Source: JAEUHO01 sp046350655 (GTDB taxonomy: Bacteria; Planctomycetota; PLA2; JAEUHO01). From it: 64,000 nucleotides of DNA. Below the pieces are notes generated by a model. It was given only the letters and a program-made list of their open reading frames with translations. It searched no databases and was not told where the DNA came from. Both the position numbers and the translations under genes were made by a program. The stretch covers positions 248,001 through 312,000 of the forward strand of contig JAXMAB010000010.1 in assembly GCA_046350655.1 (NCBI GenBank), given 5' to 3'. The first letter of the stretch is position 1. Each line of letters begins with the position of its first letter. This document shows, one piece after another, positions 25,397-34,617 of the stretch.

Positions 25397-25413
25397 GGGA
25401 CCGCGAGGCCCGG
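25397..25413 (+). repeat. Dispersed 17-bp repeat copy
   Basis: Perfect copy between the SpoU gene and the small membrane protein gene, continuing into TCGCCGG. Confidence 0.75.
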
Positions 25414-25490
25414 TCGCCGGCGCCGCGACCCGCGGGTCCGGCGGCGGCCGGCGGGCCCCGTCCGGGCGGGCGCCGGACGTCCGCGGGGGC

Positions 25491-25883
25491 TCACGCCGAC
25501 GGGAAGTTCTGGAGCGTGGCGAGCGCCCCGAGCAGGTCGAGCGCGAGGGCGAGGAACCACGGCGCGCTGCGGCCGAAGCCGGCGCGGAACGCGCCGACGA
25601 GCGCCACGACCGCCGCGATCGCGTTCGCGAGGACGAGCACGGGCCAGAGGTCGGTCCACAGCGACCACGCGTCGGTGCCGCTCAGCTGCGCCGTCGGGTG
25701 GCCTCCCTTCACCGCGAACACCCACGCGGCGAGGCCGAGCGTGACGAGTCCGGGGAGCCCCGCGAGCGCGGCGCCGTTCGCGTGCGGTCGGGCGCGGACG
25801 ATCGCCACGAGCCATCCGGCCGCGACGGCGACCCACGCGACGACCAGTCCCGGATCGATGCGCCCCCAGGCCAGCGTGTCCAT
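25491..25883 (-). CDS. Small four-helix membrane protein
   Basis: 130 residues with four hydrophobic segments (about 10-28, 40-58, 76-96 and 105-125) and a short polar loop, GGHPTAQLSGTDAWSLW, between the second and third. I do not recognise a family. The ATG at 25883 has a TACGCT box about 25 bp upstream (25908-25913). Function is unknown. Confidence 0.7.
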   Translation of the reverse strand: MDTLAWGRIDPGLVVAWVAVAAGWLVAIVRARPHANGAALAGLPGLVTLGLAAWVFAVKGGHPTAQLSGTDAWSLWTDLWPVLVLANAIAAVVALVGAFRAGFGRSAPWFLALALDLLGALATLQNFPSA

Positions 25884-25990
25884 GCGCGGCTCCCGGCGAC
25901 CTCGTCGAGCGTACCACCCACGCGTGGCCGCCCGGGGCCCGCGGACGGGGTCCGCGAACGATCCCGCCGGGCCGCCCCGACCGATTCCGG

Positions 25991-25996
25991 TACGCT
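25991..25996 (+). promoter_or_regulatory. -10-like box before the DUF2007-like gene
   Basis: TACGCT, followed by GGAGAAG close to the ATG at 26013. Confidence 0.4.
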
Positions 25997-26012
25997 ATCC
26001 ACCGGAGAAGCC

Positions 26013-26723
26013 ATGGCCCGCGTGACCGAGATCGCCCGCGCCGACACCGCGTTCGAGGCCCAGCGACTCGTCTCGCTCCTCGGCGAGGTCGGCATCGAAG
26101 CCGAGGTGGACGGCGTCCACATCGGCACGATGTTCGGCTCCCCTCCCCTCTTCGGGATCCGGGTGCTCGTCGCGGAGGCCGACGCCGAACGCGCCGCCGC
26201 CGCGCTCGCGGAGCTCGCGCCCGCGCCGCACGACGAGGACGAGGTCGCCGCCGACGGCGACGTCGGCGACACGGCCGAGGACGACGTCGAAGAGGACGCC
26301 GACGGGGCGGTCGTGGGGGAGGTCGCGGACCCCGCCGGGGCCCGAGCCGAGGACGCGGGCTCGGGGTCGTCGGCGAGCGCGGCGGCGGACCCCGCGGTGG
26401 AGGCGGGCGACGGGAACGCTGCGACCCGTGACGAGGCGGGCGCCGTGCTCGAACCGTGGCCCGCCGCGAAAGCCGAGCGATGGACGCGCCAGCTGTACAA
26501 CATGGCCATCGGCGCTCTCCTACTCCTCGTGGTCTACGCGCCGGTCGGTCTCGTGCTGCTGGTCTACGTCGCCGTGCAGTGCGTGGACCCGCCGTACGGC
26601 GTCCTCGACGCGCCGCTCGCGCGGCGTCGCCTGCGTTGGGCGCGGGTTGCCGCAGGGGTCGGCGCCGCGCTCGTGGTCGCCGCCGGTCTGGTCTACGGAT
26701 GGGGGCTCCGGATCGGCTCCTAA
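26013..26723 (+). CDS. DUF2007-like domain, acidic linker and two membrane helices
   Basis: 236 residues. The first 70 (ARADTAFEAQRLVSLLGEVG, FGIRVLVAEADAERAAAAL) resemble DUF2007, a small domain proposed to be a signal-transducing module. A strongly acidic Asp/Glu/Ala linker (about 72-150) follows. After WTRQLYNMAIG come two hydrophobic segments (about 160-185 and 210-230). The product should be a membrane protein with a cytoplasmic sensor-like domain. GGAGAAG lies just ahead of the ATG. Confidence 0.75.
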   Translation: MARVTEIARADTAFEAQRLVSLLGEVGIEAEVDGVHIGTMFGSPPLFGIRVLVAEADAERAAAALAELAPAPHDEDEVAADGDVGDTAEDDVEEDADGAVVGEVADPAGARAEDAGSGSSASAAADPAVEAGDGNAATRDEAGAVLEPWPAAKAERWTRQLYNMAIGALLLLVVYAPVGLVLLVYVAVQCVDPPYGVLDAPLARRRLRWARVAAGVGAALVVAAGLVYGWGLRIGS

Positions 26724-26746
26724 TGGGCCCCGCGCGCGCTGCGGCG

Positions 26747-27376
26747 TCACGCGAGGGGCTGCGCCCCCGTCGCGAGCGCCACGATCCGGGCCCCCTCGCG
26801 GGCCCAGTCGTCGCGCGTGAACCCGTACACGCGCCGGTCCGCGGGGCGCCGGTCCGTCCCGAGCATCGCGCAGCGCAACGTGCCTTCGAGCCGGAAGCCG
26901 ACCCGTTCGGCCACCTTCCCGCTGCGTTCGTTGCGCGGGTCGGTGATCAGCTCGACGCGGACGGCGCCGAGGGCCTCGAAACACGTGCGCACCAGCGCCG
27001 CGGTGGTCTCGGTCACGATCCCGCGGCCCACCGCGTCGGTGCGCAGCCAGTAGCCGATCTCGAACGAAGGCAGCTCCCACTTCACGCGGTGCAGCCCGGT
27101 GCCCCCGAGCAGCCGCTGGTCCGCGCGGTCGAAGATCCCCATCGTGAAGTCGGTCCGCGCCTCGAACGCCGCGCGCAGCCGGCGGCAGGTCTCGGTGGAC
27201 GCGGCGACGTCGGGGTGCCAGTCGGTCCATGGCAGCCACGGGCGCAGCTCGGCGAGCGACGCGTTCACGGCCGCGTGCAGCGCCGGCCCGTCCGCGAGCT
27301 CGTACGGCCGCAGGACGCACCGCGCGGTCTCGATCCGCGACGGCACGACGGGGGTGGGCGGGGGTTCGGTGGCCAT
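26747..27376 (-). CDS. GNAT acetyltransferase, RimJ/RimL type
   Basis: 209 residues of the ribosomal-protein-alanine-acetyltransferase-like branch. Motifs are RCVLRPYELADGPALHAAV at the N-terminus, EIGYWLRTDAVGRGIVTETT at the acetyl-CoA pyrophosphate loop and DPRNERSGKVAERVGFRLEG. It acetylates an amine, commonly an N-terminus or small molecule; the substrate is unknown. A TATGCT box lies at 27383-27388 near the ATG at 27376. Confidence 0.9.
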   Translation of the reverse strand: MATEPPPTPVVPSRIETARCVLRPYELADGPALHAAVNASLAELRPWLPWTDWHPDVAASTETCRRLRAAFEARTDFTMGIFDRADQRLLGGTGLHRVKWELPSFEIGYWLRTDAVGRGIVTETTAALVRTCFEALGAVRVELITDPRNERSGKVAERVGFRLEGTLRCAMLGTDRRPADRRVYGFTRDDWAREGARIVALATGAQPLA

Positions 27377-27399
27377 CGTCGGAGCATAGCCGACGGCGA

Positions 27400-27415
27400 C
27401 CGGGCCTCGCGGTCC
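27400..27415 (-). repeat. Dispersed repeat copy
   Basis: CCGGGCCTCGCGGTCC in the 44-bp gap between the GNAT and hydrolase genes. Confidence 0.7.
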
Positions 27416-27420
27416 AGAGC

Positions 27421-29271
27421 CTACTTCTTCGCGTCGCGGGCCGCGATCCAGCCCTTGACGATCGGGTACCACGACGACGCGTAGAAGCGGTCCACGATCT
27501 CCTGGTAGGCCGCCCAGCCCGCGGCCTCGTCGCCGGACTGCATCGCCTTGCGGCCCGCCTGCTGGCGCGCGTCGGCCTCCGGCTGGTGCTTCGCGCGCAA
27601 CGCCGCGTACGCGTCCATCGCGGGCTTCGCCGCGGACGCGAACTCGAACTGCGCGCGCCAGGCGAGGAAGGCGTCGACCCACGCGCCGCCGCCGTCCTTC
27701 GCGATGGCCGCCGCGTGCGTCGGGGCGTCGGCCTTCGCCGCCGCGTCGATGCGCGCCTCGAGCGCGGCGAGGCGCGTCGACGCCTTGCCGGCGGGGAGCG
27801 TGCGGGCGCGCCGGGCCGCGGCGATCGCGTCGCGCCAGCCGCCCTCGGCCGCGCGCGCCTCGCCGAACGTCACGAGCGCGTCCGGGTCGTCGCTCGTCAG
27901 CGCGTCGAGCCAGAGCACCGCCTCGCGGACGGGCAGCCGCGCGAACATGTGCGCCGCGGCGGCGTCGTCGAAGAGGCGCAGCGCGGGGAAGCCGTCGTCG
28001 AGGAACGCGGCGTGCGCGTACGTCGCCGACGAGAAGTCGACGATGCCGTCGTTGCGGCCGTGCACGATCGCGATCGGCACCCGGCGCTGCGCCGCGCGCA
28101 CCGCCGCGTCCGCGTACGCGCGGGGCTCGGCCTGGAAGATCAGCCCGCCCGAGACGGGGAACGCGCCCGCGAAGCGCTCGGGGAAGTTCATCACGAGGCT
28201 GTACGCGAGGAACGCGCCCTGGCTGTGGCCGCCGACGAGCACCTTGCCGAGGCCGAGCTCCTTCCCGAGCTCGTCGACGGCCTCCGCCACGAGGGCCGGG
28301 CTCTGCCGGTCGGTGCCCGGGAAGCCCTGGTAGGTGCTGCGGCCCACGAAGTCGGTGTACGTGTAGTTGAACTGCGGGGCGTCGGGCGGGCTGCCGTCGA
28401 CCCACGTCTCGCCGTCGATGCCGAGCAGCACGAAGCGCTTCGCGAGGTCGGGCCACGCGCCCGCGACGGTGTGGACGTAGGCCTTCGAGGTCATGTTGCT
28501 GCCGTGCAGCAGCAGGAGGCACGGCGCGCCCTTCCCCGCGGGCGGGCTCTCGGGCCACCGCACGTGGTACGCGAGCGACGCCGACGTCAGCCCGTCCACG
28601 ACCGCGCCGGCCTTCGGCTTCGCCTTGCGCGCGTGCCCCGCGAGCGGGGTCCCGAACATCGCCCACGCGCCGCCCTGGCCGTCCGTCGTCGTGACGCCCG
28701 CGAACGACTTCCTGTCGGCCGCGAGCTCGAGCCAGCCGGCGCCCGCGAAGGTCGGCCCCTTCCACCGCAGCGTCAGCCGCCGGCCCTTCACCTCGCCGGT
28801 CACGTCGACGGGGCCGCGGAACGGGTAGCGCCCCTCGACCTTCGCGCCGCTCTGCGTGATCACGAACGGCCCGCGCTCGGTGATCCACGTCCCCGCGAAG
28901 CTCGCGACCGCGCCGGCCTCGGCCTTCGGGTCCTGCCGCACGAGGTTCCACGTCCCGCGGTTCCCGTTCGGCCACGCGTACGTCCCGCGCAGCACCGTGC
29001 CGGTCGCGTTCGCCTCGAACGTCGCCTCGCCCTTCGCGGGGCCGCCCTCGTCGAGCGTCGCCTTCAGCGTCCGCCCCGCGCGCGTGCCCGCGAGCCGGAA
29101 CCGTCCGCCGTCGCCGTACGTCCCCTCGACCGCGTCGCCCTTCGACGTCACCTGCACCGCGCCGAACGTGCCCCACCACGTGCCCGTGAGGTCGGGGCTC
29201 TTCTCCTCCGCGCGGGCCGGCCGCGCGCCCAGGACGACGACGAGCCACACGACGATCGCGGCGTGACGCAC
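27421..29271 (-). CDS. Secreted alpha/beta hydrolase with N-terminal beta-repeat region
   Basis: 616 residues. An N-terminal signal sequence (VVWLVVVLGARPARA) precedes two similar beta-rich stretches containing GTWWGTFG and GTWITERGPF (about 25-185). The catalytic domain begins near 225 with CLLLLHGSNMT. The nucleophile elbow is GGHSQGAFLAYS, the acid is likely in HGRNDGIVDF and the histidine in DDAAAAHMF, as in feruloyl-esterase or polyhydroxybutyrate-depolymerase-like hydrolases. An Ala-rich helical tail follows from about 460. The GTG at 29271 has GGAGG upstream. It is probably an exported esterase of unknown substrate. A distant counterpart lies at 44263-45591. Confidence 0.85.
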   Translation of the reverse strand: MRHAAIVVWLVVVLGARPARAEEKSPDLTGTWWGTFGAVQVTSKGDAVEGTYGDGGRFRLAGTRAGRTLKATLDEGGPAKGEATFEANATGTVLRGTYAWPNGNRGTWNLVRQDPKAEAGAVASFAGTWITERGPFVITQSGAKVEGRYPFRGPVDVTGEVKGRRLTLRWKGPTFAGAGWLELAADRKSFAGVTTTDGQGGAWAMFGTPLAGHARKAKPKAGAVVDGLTSASLAYHVRWPESPPAGKGAPCLLLLHGSNMTSKAYVHTVAGAWPDLAKRFVLLGIDGETWVDGSPPDAPQFNYTYTDFVGRSTYQGFPGTDRQSPALVAEAVDELGKELGLGKVLVGGHSQGAFLAYSLVMNFPERFAGAFPVSGGLIFQAEPRAYADAAVRAAQRRVPIAIVHGRNDGIVDFSSATYAHAAFLDDGFPALRLFDDAAAAHMFARLPVREAVLWLDALTSDDPDALVTFGEARAAEGGWRDAIAAARRARTLPAGKASTRLAALEARIDAAAKADAPTHAAAIAKDGGGAWVDAFLAWRAQFEFASAAKPAMDAYAALRAKHQPEADARQQAGRKAMQSGDEAAGWAAYQEIVDRFYASSWYPIVKGWIAARDAKK

Positions 29272-29413
29272 GGCGGCCTCCGGCCCTCGGGGGGCTCCAC
29301 GATCCCCCTACGATGCCGTGGACCGCGGGATCGGTTCACGCGCGATCCGCGCGCCGGGGGCTTCCCGCCGTCGCGGGTCCGTGGTTCGCTGCGGGCCCCC
29401 CGAGGACCGACCC

Positions 29414-30097
29414 ATGGCGAAGCAGACGAAGCCCCCGGCGAAGGACCGCGAGGCCCGGCCGCCGACGAAGACGAAGCCCGCCGCCCGCACGCCGGCCGCC
29501 GCGCCGAAGGCGACGGCGCGGAAGGCCGCGCCCGCACAGGGGGCGGCCGCGAAGCGCACGGTGGCGAAGGGCACGGTGGCGAAGGGCACGGCGGCGAAGG
29601 GCGCGGCTGCGAGAGACACTGCGCCGAAGGCCGCCGGTCGCCCCGCGACGGTCGAGGCCTACCTCGCCGCGCTGCCGCCGGACCGGCGGGCCGCGGTCGC
29701 CGCGGTCCGCGACGCCGTGAACCGGGCGCTGCCCGCGGGGTACGAGGAAGGGATCGCGTACGGGATGATCGGGTGGCACGTGCCGCACCGCCTCTACCCG
29801 GCCGGGTACCACTGCGACCCGAAGCAGCCGCTCCCGTTCGCGGGCCTCGCGTCGCAGAAGGGCCACATGTCGCTGCACCTGATGGCGGTCTATCTCGACC
29901 CGCCGCGGCGCGACGCGTTCGTCGACGCGTGGAAGCGGACGGGCAAGAAGCTCGACATGGGCGCGGCGTGCGTGCGGTTCAAGGCGGTGGACGACCTCGC
30001 CCTCGACGTGATCACCGACGCGATCGCGGCGATCCCCGTGACGACGTACGTCGCGGCCTACGACGCGATCCGCAGCCGGGGGGCGAAGCGCGGGTGA
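29414..30097 (+). CDS. DUF1801 protein with Ala/Lys/Thr-rich repeat tail at the N-terminus
   Basis: 227 residues. The C-terminal 140 (VEAYLAALPPDRRAAVAAV, YEEGIAYGMIGWHVP, MSLHLMAVYLD, KLDMGAACVRFKAVDDL) fit DUF1801, related to YdhG/YdeI proteins. The first 80 residues are low complexity and basic, with AAPKATARKAAP and four near-repeats of VAKGT/AAKGA, like histone-H1-type tails. Such tails suggest nucleic-acid contact; this is inference. A dispersed 16-bp repeat falls in frame as DREAR at 29443. Confidence 0.82.
   Translation: MAKQTKPPAKDREARPPTKTKPAARTPAAAPKATARKAAPAQGAAAKRTVAKGTVAKGTAAKGAAARDTAPKAAGRPATVEAYLAALPPDRRAAVAAVRDAVNRALPAGYEEGIAYGMIGWHVPHRLYPAGYHCDPKQPLPFAGLASQKGHMSLHLMAVYLDPPRRDAFVDAWKRTGKKLDMGAACVRFKAVDDLALDVITDAIAAIPVTTYVAAYDAIRSRGAKRG
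29443..29458 (+). repeat. Dispersed repeat copy inside the DUF1801 gene
   Basis: GGACCGCGAGGCCCGG lies in frame and encodes part of KDREARP. Confidence 0.7.
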
Positions 30098-30170
30098 CGG
30101 CCGGCGCGCCCGCGGGAGCGCCAAGGACGGTTCGGTCCCGCGCCCGCGAGCGAGCCGGTCGGCCGGTCGG

Positions 30171-30176
30171 TAGGAT
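30171..30176 (+). promoter_or_regulatory. -10-like box before the DUF3300 gene
   Basis: TAGGAT, 42 bp ahead of the ATG at 30219. Confidence 0.4.
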
Positions 30177-30218
30177 GCCGCCACGTCCCGAGCGCACGGG
30201 GCGCGGCAGGAGGTCTCG

Positions 30219-31685
30219 ATGCGGATCCACGGACGCGGGTGGTGGTCGGCGGTGGCGTTGGCCGTCGTCTGCGGGCTCGGCAGCGTCCCCGGTCGCGCCC
30301 CGACGGCGTCCGCCGAGGAGCCCGCCGCCGCGAAGCTGACCCCCGCGCAGCTGAAGGAGCTGGTCGGCCCCGTCGCGCTCTACCCCGACGCGGTGCTGTC
30401 GTCGCTGCTGCCCGCCACGACGTTCCCCCTCGACGTCGTCGGGGCCGCGCGTTGGCTCGACGCGCAGGGCGGCACCACGGAGGCCGTGCCCGAGGACCGC
30501 GGCTGGGACGGCAGCGTCCAGGCGCTCGTCCAGTACCCGGACGTCCTCAAGTGGCTCAACGACAACCTCGACTGGATGGAGCAGATGGGGAGCGCCGTCG
30601 CCACCCAGCAGGGCGAGGTGCTCCAGGCGATCCAGGACTTCCGCCGCGAGGCGAAGGACGCGGGCAACCTCGTCACGGGCGAGCAGCTGACCGTGAAGGA
30701 GGAGCCGGCCCCCGAGGCGCCCGCGGGCACCACCGTCATCGTCATCCAGCCGACGAACCCGCAGGTCGTGTACGTGCCCGTCTACGATCCCGTGGTCGTC
30801 ACGCGTCCGGTGTACGGGCCGCCGCAGCCGCTGCTCGAGTTCACCCTCGGCTTCGCCATCGGCGTCGCCGGCGCGTGGGCGTGGCACGAGATCGGCTGGG
30901 GCTGGTGGGACTGGCACCACCACAACGGCTACTACGGCGGCATCTACGTCCACAACGACATCCACTACTGGGGCCGCCCGCGCCCGCCGGGCTGGTACGC
31001 CGGCCCGAACCGCCCCGGCTACTGGCGCCCGCCGCCGACGTACCGCCCGCGGCCCGTGCCGTACGGCGGCTACCCGGTGGTGCGCCCGTCCCACCCGCGC
31101 CCCGTCTACCCCGCGGTCCGCCCGGGGACGACGCGGCCGGTCGTGCCGCCCCCGACGACGCGTCCGGGCTACGAGCACCGTCCGCACACGCCCTCGCCCA
31201 CGCCGACGCCGTACCCGACGAAGCCGAAGTACGGCAAGCCGGGCGCCGTCGACCCCGGCTACGGCAAGCCTCCGCCGGTGGACCCCGGCTACGGCAAGCC
31301 CGCGCCGGTCGATTCCGGGTACGGCAAGCCGGGCCACAAGCCCGTCACGCCGACGCCCCCGATGGTCTCGCCGCAGCCCGTGCCCGCCAAGGGGTACGAC
31401 CCGGCCTCGCACCGCGGCAAGGACAGCCTCCACAAGACGCCGCAGCCGACGCCGCAGCCGACGCCGGTCCCGCACCGCAAGCCGACCCCGACGCCGACCC
31501 CGCAGCCGCAGCCGGTGCCGCAGGTGCCGAAGGTCAAGCCCGCGCCGCAGCCGGTCCCGCCGACGAAGCTGCACCCGACCCCCGCGCCGCAGACGCGCGA
31601 CTGGTCGAATCGCGGCAAGCAGAGCAAGCCGAAGCCGACGCCCACCCCGACGCCGACGCCCCCGCCCCCGAAGAAGAAGCGCTGA
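30219..31685 (+). CDS. DUF3300 secreted protein with Pro-rich repeats
   Basis: 488 residues with a signal peptide to about residue 33. Residues 40-190 match DUF3300: LTPAQLKELVGPVALYPDAV, LVQYPDVLKWLNDNLDWME and TGEQLTVKEE. A Trp/His/Tyr-rich section (WAWHEIGWGWWDWHHH) follows. The last 200 residues are Pro/Thr/Lys rich with four GYGKP repeats. The domain occurs in exported proteins of unknown role and often sits beside DUF2950, as here with 22 bp between genes. Confidence 0.9.
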   Translation: MRIHGRGWWSAVALAVVCGLGSVPGRAPTASAEEPAAAKLTPAQLKELVGPVALYPDAVLSSLLPATTFPLDVVGAARWLDAQGGTTEAVPEDRGWDGSVQALVQYPDVLKWLNDNLDWMEQMGSAVATQQGEVLQAIQDFRREAKDAGNLVTGEQLTVKEEPAPEAPAGTTVIVIQPTNPQVVYVPVYDPVVVTRPVYGPPQPLLEFTLGFAIGVAGAWAWHEIGWGWWDWHHHNGYYGGIYVHNDIHYWGRPRPPGWYAGPNRPGYWRPPPTYRPRPVPYGGYPVVRPSHPRPVYPAVRPGTTRPVVPPPTTRPGYEHRPHTPSPTPTPYPTKPKYGKPGAVDPGYGKPPPVDPGYGKPAPVDSGYGKPGHKPVTPTPPMVSPQPVPAKGYDPASHRGKDSLHKTPQPTPQPTPVPHRKPTPTPTPQPQPVPQVPKVKPAPQPVPPTKLHPTPAPQTRDWSNRGKQSKPKPTPTPTPTPPPPKKKR

Positions 31686-31707
31686 CCCGCGCCCCCGGAG
31701 CCTCCCG

Positions 31708-32700
31708 ATGAACCGTTCCACCGTCGCCCTGGCCCTCCTCCTCGGGGCGGCCTCGTTCGCCTCCGCCCGCGCGTTCGCGGGCGACGAAGCCCCCTCCGGC
31801 GCCGCCCCGGTCCCGGCGGTCCGCTCGTTCGCGACGCCCCAGGACGCCGCGAACGCCCTGGCCGATGCGTTCGAGAAGAACGACGACCAGGCCCTGCGGC
31901 TCGTCCTCGGGGCCGGCAGCGAGGACCTCGTCGAGAAGGGGTCGGACCCCGTCGTCGCGTCGAGCCGCAAGGCGATGGCGACCGACGTCAAGACGAAGCT
32001 CGGCACCGACGTCGGCGACGACGGCCGCGTGACGCTCCTGCTCGGGGACGAGGGCTGGCCGTTCCCGATCCCGCTGCTCAAGGTCGGCGAGCGGTACACG
32101 TTCGACGTCGCCGCGGGCCGCGAGGAGGTGCTCGCGCGCCAGATCGGGCGCCACGAGCTCGAGGTGATCGGGCTCTGCCGGACGTACGTCGACCTGCAGG
32201 CCGCGTACGCCGCGAAGGACCGCGACGACGACGAGGTCCGCGAATACGCCCAGCGCATCCTCTCGTCGGAGGGGAAACACGACGGGCTCTACTGGCCCGA
32301 CTCGACCGACGACGACCCGTCGCCGCTCGGCGTGGCGCTCGTCCCGCTGAAGTCGGCGGGCCAGGACGCGCGCAGCCCGTACGCGGGCTACTTCTGGCGC
32401 ATCCTCAAGGGGCAGGGGGCCGAGGCCCCGGGCGGCGCCCACTCCTACGTCATCAACGGCAACATGATCGCGGGCTTCGCGCTCGTGGCCGTGCCGGCGG
32501 AGTACGGCAAGACGGGCATCATGACCTTCCTCGTCAGCCACCACGGCAAGGTCTTCCAGAAGGACCTCGGCGAGAAGTCGCTCGACGTGGCCCGTGCGAT
32601 GGACGTCTACGACCCCGACGAGACCTGGACCGAGGTCAAGCCCGGCGAGGAGATCCTCCCCGCGGGCGGCGCGTCGGTCGCCCCGCTCCCGGGGAAGTGA
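31708..32700 (+). CDS. DUF2950 exported protein
   Basis: 330 residues with an N-terminal signal (ALALLLGAASFASARAFA). Family features are FATPQDAANALADAFEKND, WPFPIPLLKVGERYTFD, RQIGRHELEVIGLCRTYVD and the C-terminal GKTGIMTFLVSHHGKVFQKD. It is cotranscribed with the DUF3300 gene and followed by a strong hairpin. The function of the pair is not established; both are likely periplasmic or surface proteins. Confidence 0.9.
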   Translation: MNRSTVALALLLGAASFASARAFAGDEAPSGAAPVPAVRSFATPQDAANALADAFEKNDDQALRLVLGAGSEDLVEKGSDPVVASSRKAMATDVKTKLGTDVGDDGRVTLLLGDEGWPFPIPLLKVGERYTFDVAAGREEVLARQIGRHELEVIGLCRTYVDLQAAYAAKDRDDDEVREYAQRILSSEGKHDGLYWPDSTDDDPSPLGVALVPLKSAGQDARSPYAGYFWRILKGQGAEAPGGAHSYVINGNMIAGFALVAVPAEYGKTGIMTFLVSHHGKVFQKDLGEKSLDVARAMDVYDPDETWTEVKPGEEILPAGGASVAPLPGK

Positions 32701-32720
32701 TCCCCCTTCCGGTCCCTCGA

Positions 32721-32752
32721 GACGGCGCCGCGGGTCGTCCCGCGGCGCCGTC
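32721..32752 (+). terminator. Perfect 14-bp stem hairpin after DUF2950
   Basis: GACGGCGCCGCGGG and its exact complement flank a TCGT loop, 20 bp after the stop. It could serve the convergent SGNH-like gene as well. Confidence 0.7.
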
Positions 32753-32787
32753 GTCCTGGACGGGGCCCCCGCGGCCGTCGTGCCGCG

Positions 32788-33630
32788 TCACGTCGGGCCG
32801 GCCCACCCCGCGAGGCGCGCGAGCAGCCACCAGACCGCGCGCCCGACCCGCTGGGCGCCGTCGTCGTTCAGGTGGCCGCCCGCGTCGCGCGCGTACCCCT
32901 CGAAGAGCTTCTCGCCGCCGCCCGGGTGCGTGACCGCCTTCCCGTCGGGGGCGTGGCTCTCGAGGTCGGCGACGTCGAGCAGCGCCTGGCCGTGCTCGCG
33001 CACGTGGGCCCGGATCAGGTCGTTCAGCGCGGTCCGACGGTCGGCGCACCGGGCGGGCTGGGGGACCGGCACCGTCCACCACACGAAGCGCACCTTCGGG
33101 TACGCCGCCGCGAGCTCCTCGTACGCGGCCTTCCAGCGCGCGAAGATCGCCTTCGGGTCCGACCGCTCCGTCAGGTCGGCGTAGCAGAGCTTCATCATCG
33201 CGACGTCGACGTGGTCGCCGAACTCGTCGCGGACCCGCGCCGCGAACGCGTCCACCTTGCCGAGCGCGTCGCCGTTCTGCCCGAGCACGAACTCGCCGAT
33301 GCCCCGGTTCCGCGCGAACCACGCGGCGCGCACCATGGGCTGCACCGCGACGGCGTACCGGTCCGCGTCGGCCTCGGCCAGCAGCCGGAGGCCGCGCAGC
33401 ACGTCGAACCCGACGGACTGGTGCCCGAAGAGCACGCGGAGCCCGCGCGCGGCCTTCAGCGCGTCCTCCGGCACGACGTCGTCCTTCGCGTCCACGCACG
33501 CGTGGTCCACGACGATCGCGGGCGGGACCTTCTTGCGGGCGGGCTCGGCGCGGGCCTCGCGTGCCGACGGGTCGCCTCCGAGGCTCCCGAGGAGGACGAC
33601 GCACGCGAGCAGCGGGGCGTGGGGACGCAC
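32788..33630 (-). CDS. Exported SGNH-hydrolase-like protein
   Basis: 280 residues from the GTG at 33630, which has GGAGG six bases upstream; a signal peptide follows (LLACVVLLGSLGG). The core has LRVLFGHQSVGFDVLRGL, VAMMKLCYADL, FVWWTVPVPQP and a terminal GGHLNDDGAQRVGRAVW, in the order of SGNH/GDSL-like folds. The usual GDS serine block is instead GHQS, so the catalytic assignment is tentative. It may act on cell-surface esters. An in-frame start at 33684 is possible but would bury the signal peptide. Confidence 0.7.
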   Translation of the reverse strand: MRPHAPLLACVVLLGSLGGDPSAREARAEPARKKVPPAIVVDHACVDAKDDVVPEDALKAARGLRVLFGHQSVGFDVLRGLRLLAEADADRYAVAVQPMVRAAWFARNRGIGEFVLGQNGDALGKVDAFAARVRDEFGDHVDVAMMKLCYADLTERSDPKAIFARWKAAYEELAAAYPKVRFVWWTVPVPQPARCADRRTALNDLIRAHVREHGQALLDVADLESHAPDGKAVTHPGGGEKLFEGYARDAGGHLNDDGAQRVGRAVWWLLARLAGWAGPT

Positions 33631-33768
33631 GGGGCACCTCCGCGGGCGCTCGGGCCCGCCGTGGGGGGCAGCCGCCGCCGGCACGGGCCGGACGCGCCGG
33701 GCCCGCGCCGGCGCCGGGACCGCCAGTCCGCGACGGTTCCGTCGCGCGTCGTCCCGTCGGGGACGGGC

Positions 33769-34617
33769 CTACCCGCCCGTCGAGGTGCGGCGACGACGGC
33801 GCGCGGCCGCGAGCATCACGACGCAGAGGACCGCGATGGCGGCGAGGCCCGCCCAGACCTCGGTGCGCAGGCCGGGCCCGGCCGCCTCCGCCGCGTCGAG
33901 GGCTCGGCCCCCGCCGTCGAACGAGGCGACGCCGACCTGGACCAGCTTGAGCTCGGGGCCCTCGACGCCCTCGCAGCGCCACGTGTGGGCCGTGCGTCGC
34001 ACGGGCGACGCCTCCGCGACCGAGGTCGCGACCTCGAACGGCGCGGCCACCACGAGCGCGGCGGGGCCCTTCGTCGCGAAGACCTCCTTCTTCCGCGCCC
34101 GCGGCAACGCCGCCGCGCGCGCCGCGTCGTCGAGCGACCGCTGCGGCAGGAGCGCCACGGTGACGCTGCCGAACACGGGCACGTCCTTCGCCGACGGGTC
34201 GAGCGGGCGCAGGCCGGTCGTGCTGACGTCGGAGTCACGGCCGAACTTCGACGCGTCGAGGAACGCGACGTACCACGCCGTCGTCGCGTCCGACGCACCG
34301 CCGACGGGGGCGCCGCGCGGCGGGACCCAGGTGGAGGGGCCGGGCGTGGGCCGCTCGCCGCCGCCGTTCAGCGCGCGGACCGTCGGTGCCCAGGCCGCGT
34401 CGCCGACCTCGCGCGCGGCGAGGGCCTCCCAGGTGTCGTCGTCCCGCGCGGCGACCGGTCGCGCGAGCCGACCCGCGAGCGGACCCCATTCGATGGTCGC
34501 CGTCGCCTGCACGGGCGCGGTGCCGGGCGCCGGGACGTCGGCGCGCGACGTCGCGGGCGCGACCCCGAGGGCGAGCACCGACCCGACGACGACGCGCAGC
34601 GCGAGCGAGCGGGCCAT
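33769..34617 (-). CDS. Exported LysM-like protein with C-terminal membrane anchor
   Basis: 282 residues. A signal peptide (about 1-26, ending TSRA) precedes RDDDTWEALAAREVGDAAW followed by ALNGG and PGPSTWVPP, which reads like a LysM peptidoglycan-binding module. A middle beta-rich region of unknown type follows. One membrane helix (about 250-272) and a short Arg-rich tail end the protein. It is probably anchored in the inner membrane and facing the wall. A TACGAT box lies about 20 bp before the ATG (34636-34641). The LysM call is moderate. Confidence 0.65.
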   Translation of the reverse strand: MARSLALRVVVGSVLALGVAPATSRADVPAPGTAPVQATATIEWGPLAGRLARPVAARDDDTWEALAAREVGDAAWAPTVRALNGGGERPTPGPSTWVPPRGAPVGGASDATTAWYVAFLDASKFGRDSDVSTTGLRPLDPSAKDVPVFGSVTVALLPQRSLDDAARAAALPRARKKEVFATKGPAALVVAAPFEVATSVAEASPVRRTAHTWRCEGVEGPELKLVQVGVASFDGGGRALDAAEAAGPGLRTEVWAGLAAIAVLCVVMLAAARRRRRTSTGG

